A stretch of DNA of 64,000 nucleotides from Streptomyces sp. NBC_01268. GTDB lineage: Bacteria; Actinomycetota; Actinomycetes; Streptomycetales; Streptomycetaceae. The position numbers and the translations under genes are program-made. Numbering within the stretch: the first letter of the stretch is position 1; each line of letters starts with the position of its first letter. Location of the stretch: positions 7,500,001 through 7,564,000 of the forward strand of contig NZ_CP108454.1 in assembly GCF_036240795.1 (NCBI RefSeq). Direction: 5' to 3'. Below, one piece after another: positions 62,401-64,000 of this stretch. The notes under the pieces are model-generated. The model had not been told where the DNA came from. It worked only from the letters and a program-made list of their open reading frames with translations, and ran no database searches.

Positions 62401-64000
62401 GGGGAAACGGGTGCGCAGCGTCTCGTGCCGGTCCAGCAGGTCGCCCACCGCGGCCCGCAGCCCCTCGACGTCCAGGGCCCCGTCCAGGCGCAGCACCAGC
62501 GGCCAGCCGAGACCGTTCCACCGGGACAGGAACCACAGCCGTTCCTGGGCGTAGGACAGCGGCAGCGGCGAGGGCCGCGCGGCCGGCACCAGGGCGCCGC
62601 GGGTCCGGTGCGCCTCCTCGCCGGAGCCGATCCGCGCGCCGAGGGCTGCCGCCGTCGGGGCCTCGAACAGGTCCGCGACGCCCAGGTCCGCTCCGAGGTG
62701 CGTGCGGATCCGGTTGACCAGACGGGTGGCGAGCAGCGAGTGGCCGCCGAGGTCGAAGAAGTTGTCGTGCGCGCCGACCAGGGATCTGCCGAGCAGCTCG
62801 CCCATGAGCTCGACGAGGATCTCCTCGGTGGGGGTGCGCGGCGCCGTGTATCCGGAGCCGGTCTCGAACTCGGGCTCCGGCAGCGCCCGCCGGTCGACCT
62901 TGCCGTTGCCGGTGAGCGGCAGCCGGTCGAGGACGACGAAGGCGCTGGGCACCATGTAGTCCGGCAGAGCAGCGGCCACCTGGTCCCGGACGCGGGCGAG
63001 GTCAGGCCCCGCGCCGTCGGGCACCAGGTAGGCGACGAGCCGGCGCTCACCGCCGCGGTCCTCGTGGGCGGTGACGAAGGCCTGCCCGACCTCCGCGAGG
63101 GCGGTGAGCGCGGACTCCACCTCGGCCGGCTCGACCCGGAAGCCGCGGATCTTCACCTGGGCGTCGGCCCGCCCGACGAAGTCCAGGGTGCCGTCGGCCC
63201 GCCACCGGGTGATGTCACCCGTGCGGTACATCCGGCCGCCACGCGGCCCCCAGGGATCGGCGACGAACCGTTCCGACGTCAGGTCGGGCTGCCCCGCGTA
63301 CCCGCGCGACACCCCCGAACCGGCGATGTAGAGCTCGCCCGGCACCCCGGCCGGCACCGGCTGGAGCCGCGCGTCGAGCACGTACAGCCGGGTGTTGTCC
63401 ATCGGCGCGCCGATCGGCACCCGGCCCGGCACGGACTCCGCGCCCGACATCGAGAACCGTGACGAGCAGGTGGTCGTCTCGGTCGGCCCGTACAAGGCCC
63501 GGACCGTCAGGCCGGGATGGCGCTCCAGCAGGCGGGCGACGGCCGCGGGCGGCACCACGTCGCCACCGGTCAGGACCTCCCGGACCCCCGCGAAGCAGTC
63601 CGGGTCCTCGGCGAGCGCCGCGAACAGACCGGAGGTGAGCCAGACCCGGTCCACCCCCGACGCGGACACCGCGCGGGCCAGGGCGGTGTCGTCGAGGATC
63701 CCCTCGGGCGCCACCACGACCGTGCCGCCGGTCAGCAGCGGGGTCCAGATCTCGTGCACCGACGCGTCGAAACCGGTCGCGGAGTGCATCAGCACCGTGC
63801 CACCGGCCCGCCAGAGCCGGTCGCGGACGAACCCGGCCGCGTTGCGGTGCGTCAGGACGACGGCCTTGGGAACGCCGGTCGAGCCACTCGTGAACATCAC
63901 GTACGCGGCCTGGTCCGGATGCGGCTCCGGGCCGGGCGGCCCGGCCGCCTCGCCGTCCCCCGGCGTCAGCACGGTCAGGTCCACGAGGTCGTGCGGCACG
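59449..64000 (-). CDS. Non-ribosomal peptide synthetase, C-terminal part (A-T-C-A-T), incomplete at window edge
   Basis: At least 1516 residues; the N-terminus lies beyond 64000. First A domain (residues about 1-375): AYVMFTSGSTGVPK, FDASVHEIW, ALYGPTETT, YRTGD, NGKVDRRALP. T domain: FFDLGGHSLL, Ser421. Condensation domain (about 475-905): LSYAQERLWFL and active HHIAGDG (602-608). Second A domain (about 925-1410): YTMFTSGSTGAPK, FDPSTYEIW, but WGTTETT replaces YGPTETT and YLPLPRSAPPARQQ replaces the usual YxPLDP. T domain: Ser1460, then a basic tail. No epimerase, thioesterase or reductase follows, so the chain must pass to another enzyme. Signature residues read roughly DAHWLGLTC and DPYVWAAVI; I do not recognise either substrate. 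The methyltransferase start overlaps its stop. Confidence 0.93.
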   Translation of the reverse strand, partial: VPHDLVDLTVLTPGDGEAAGPPGPEPHPDQAAYVMFTSGSTGVPKAVVLTHRNAAGFVRDRLWRAGGTVLMHSATGFDASVHEIWTPLLTGGTVVVAPEGILDDTALARAVSASGVDRVWLTSGLFAALAEDPDCFAGVREVLTGGDVVPPAAVARLLERHPGLTVRALYGPTETTTCSSRFSMSGAESVPGRVPIGAPMDNTRLYVLDARLQPVPAGVPGELYIAGSGVSRGYAGQPDLTSERFVADPWGPRGGRMYRTGDITRWRADGTLDFVGRADAQVKIRGFRVEPAEVESALTALAEVGQAFVTAHEDRGGERRLVAYLVPDGAGPDLARVRDQVAAALPDYMVPSAFVVLDRLPLTGNGKVDRRALPEPEFETGSGYTAPRTPTEEILVELMGELLGRSLVGAHDNFFDLGGHSLLATRLVNRIRTHLGADLGVADLFEAPTAAALGARIGSGEEAHRTRGALVPAARPSPLPLSYAQERLWFLSRWNGLGWPLVLRLDGALDVEGLRAAVGDLLDRHETLRTRFPEVDGAPSQQILKEADPDEVLRVEPVEPADLERAVAAAAGHRFDLTTDLPLRLHLFRTGPERHTLLLLMHHIAGDGWSQAPLAHDLAQAYAARVRGDVPVPRPLPVQYADYTLWQRELLEGPAGDRLSAYWSERLAGLPQELALPYDRPRPDSSDLRGALLPVTLPASLHAGLLDLARSTHTTLFMVLHAALAALYTRLGAGTDIPLGTAVAGRSDDSLDQLIGCFVNSLVLRTDTSGDPGFRELLGRVRELDLAAYAHQELPFDRIVNELNPARTLSRHPLFQTMLVLQNNAESAFALPGVDVSPAPAGEALDAIRVGPVDFDLSLSFVEHHGAGRVPEGITGDVRYRTDLFDRETVAALTDRLIRVLSAAVADPDLPIGRIDLLSDAERRAALSGGPDTARPVVDEDLAVLFARQAAQTPDAVAAVEGDRSVSYRDLDRRANHLAHALVAAGCGPDDPVAVRQPRGIDYLVTVLAVVKAGGGYLPLPRSAPPARQQLMVDHMRARLLVTDDPTGLTGVTVVTPSPGTEEHGPATTAHPDRTAYTMFTSGSTGAPKAVSVSHRGVAEFVADRAWAGLRRADTLMHSPTSFDPSTYEIWLALLTGGRVVIAPEGDLDTDVLARTIVEGGATTAVFTSALFNLMVAEARPALAALDLVWTAGDVVSPASVAELLAEAPHTSVAAAWGTTETTVISSWYPIATAPSRTVPIGRAMDNTGLYLLDERLRPVPPGVPGEVYVTGTGLARGYAYQPDVTSARFVADPYGPAGGRMYRTGDLARYRPDGVLEFEGRVDAQLKVRGFRIEPAEVEAALTGHPEVAHATVTGDGERLVGYLVPADVDVAAVRAHAARTLPDHMVPSVFVTLDGLPLTGNGKVDRKALPVPDPGASDTPYLAPRDEREAALCAMFAEVLKTSRVGVHDNFFDLGGHSLLATRLLNRVRTRFDASLSVAALFESPTVAALAAHLGRAAHRSRPKLRRRSGGEGA

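Noticed and set aside
59320..63462. A 1380-codon plus-strand frame opposite the NRPS
   Set aside because: Its Arg/Gln/Val-rich translation has no motifs, while the minus strand carries all NRPS core motifs.

Overview
The window is very GC-rich. Coding frames end almost every codon in G or C, GTG starts are common, and many genes are secreted or Tat-exported. Protein families such as a fused LuxR/SARP regulator, PspAB-HtpX, a DevS/OsdK-like kinase, MsiK-dependent sugar importers and an NRPS all point to an actinomycete, most likely a Streptomyces chromosome. No rRNA, tRNA, CRISPR array, insertion sequence or phage gene was seen.

Layout, 1-18 kb. A secreted Ntn-hydrolase acylase and a secreted esterase come first, then a LuxR-HTH/SARP fusion regulator divergent from an MFS exporter. 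From 6.4 to 12.6 kb lie a methyltransferase, a flavin-binding PPOX protein, a NarL-type response regulator, a GAF-GAF DevS/OsdK-like kinase and a flavohemoglobin. The last four are linked by the same 14-bp palindrome (GGGCCG-TT-CGGCCC or its complement) in their promoters. This looks like a compact gas/redox-sensing regulon autoregulated by its own two-component system. A LIV-binding-like protein, a VOC protein, PspAB, HtpX and a geranylgeranyl-reductase-like enzyme follow.

Layout, 18-33 kb. This is general cell-surface and secretion territory: a LapA-like protein, a YihY/BrkB-like membrane protein, a LysR regulator next to an M4 metalloprotease, a second two-component system, a Tat-type alpha/beta hydrolase, a CPBP protease, a large membrane-anchored alpha/beta hydrolase, a family-2 glycosyltransferase, and a secreted protein fusing six FG-GAP-like repeats to a glycerophosphodiesterase-like domain. 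Several gene relics occur: an internally deleted PP2C phosphatase and the first 26 codons of an alcohol dehydrogenase.

Layout, 33-47.4 kb. A LacI regulator is followed by two very large multidomain secreted proteins whose C-terminal beta-helices carry the three-Asp pattern of GH87 alpha-1,3-glucanases. Then come a sugar ABC importer (lipoprotein and two permeases, no ATPase) and a cytoplasmic GH13 alpha-glucosidase. Together they look like a complete route for degrading, importing and hydrolysing fungal alpha-1,3-/nigeran-type glucan.

Layout, 47.4-64 kb. A fused molybdate permease-ATPase has lost its binding protein except for a C-terminal stub, and moeA is next door. GNAT, pirin, AhpD-like, D,D-carboxypeptidase and quinone-oxidoreductase genes follow. 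The right end is the edge of a natural-product cluster: sulfotransferase, MFS exporter and ArsR-type regulator (exporter and regulator divergent), a methyltransferase coupled by TGATG to an NRPS, and the C-terminal A-T-C-A-T part of that NRPS, which runs off the window and has no thioesterase.
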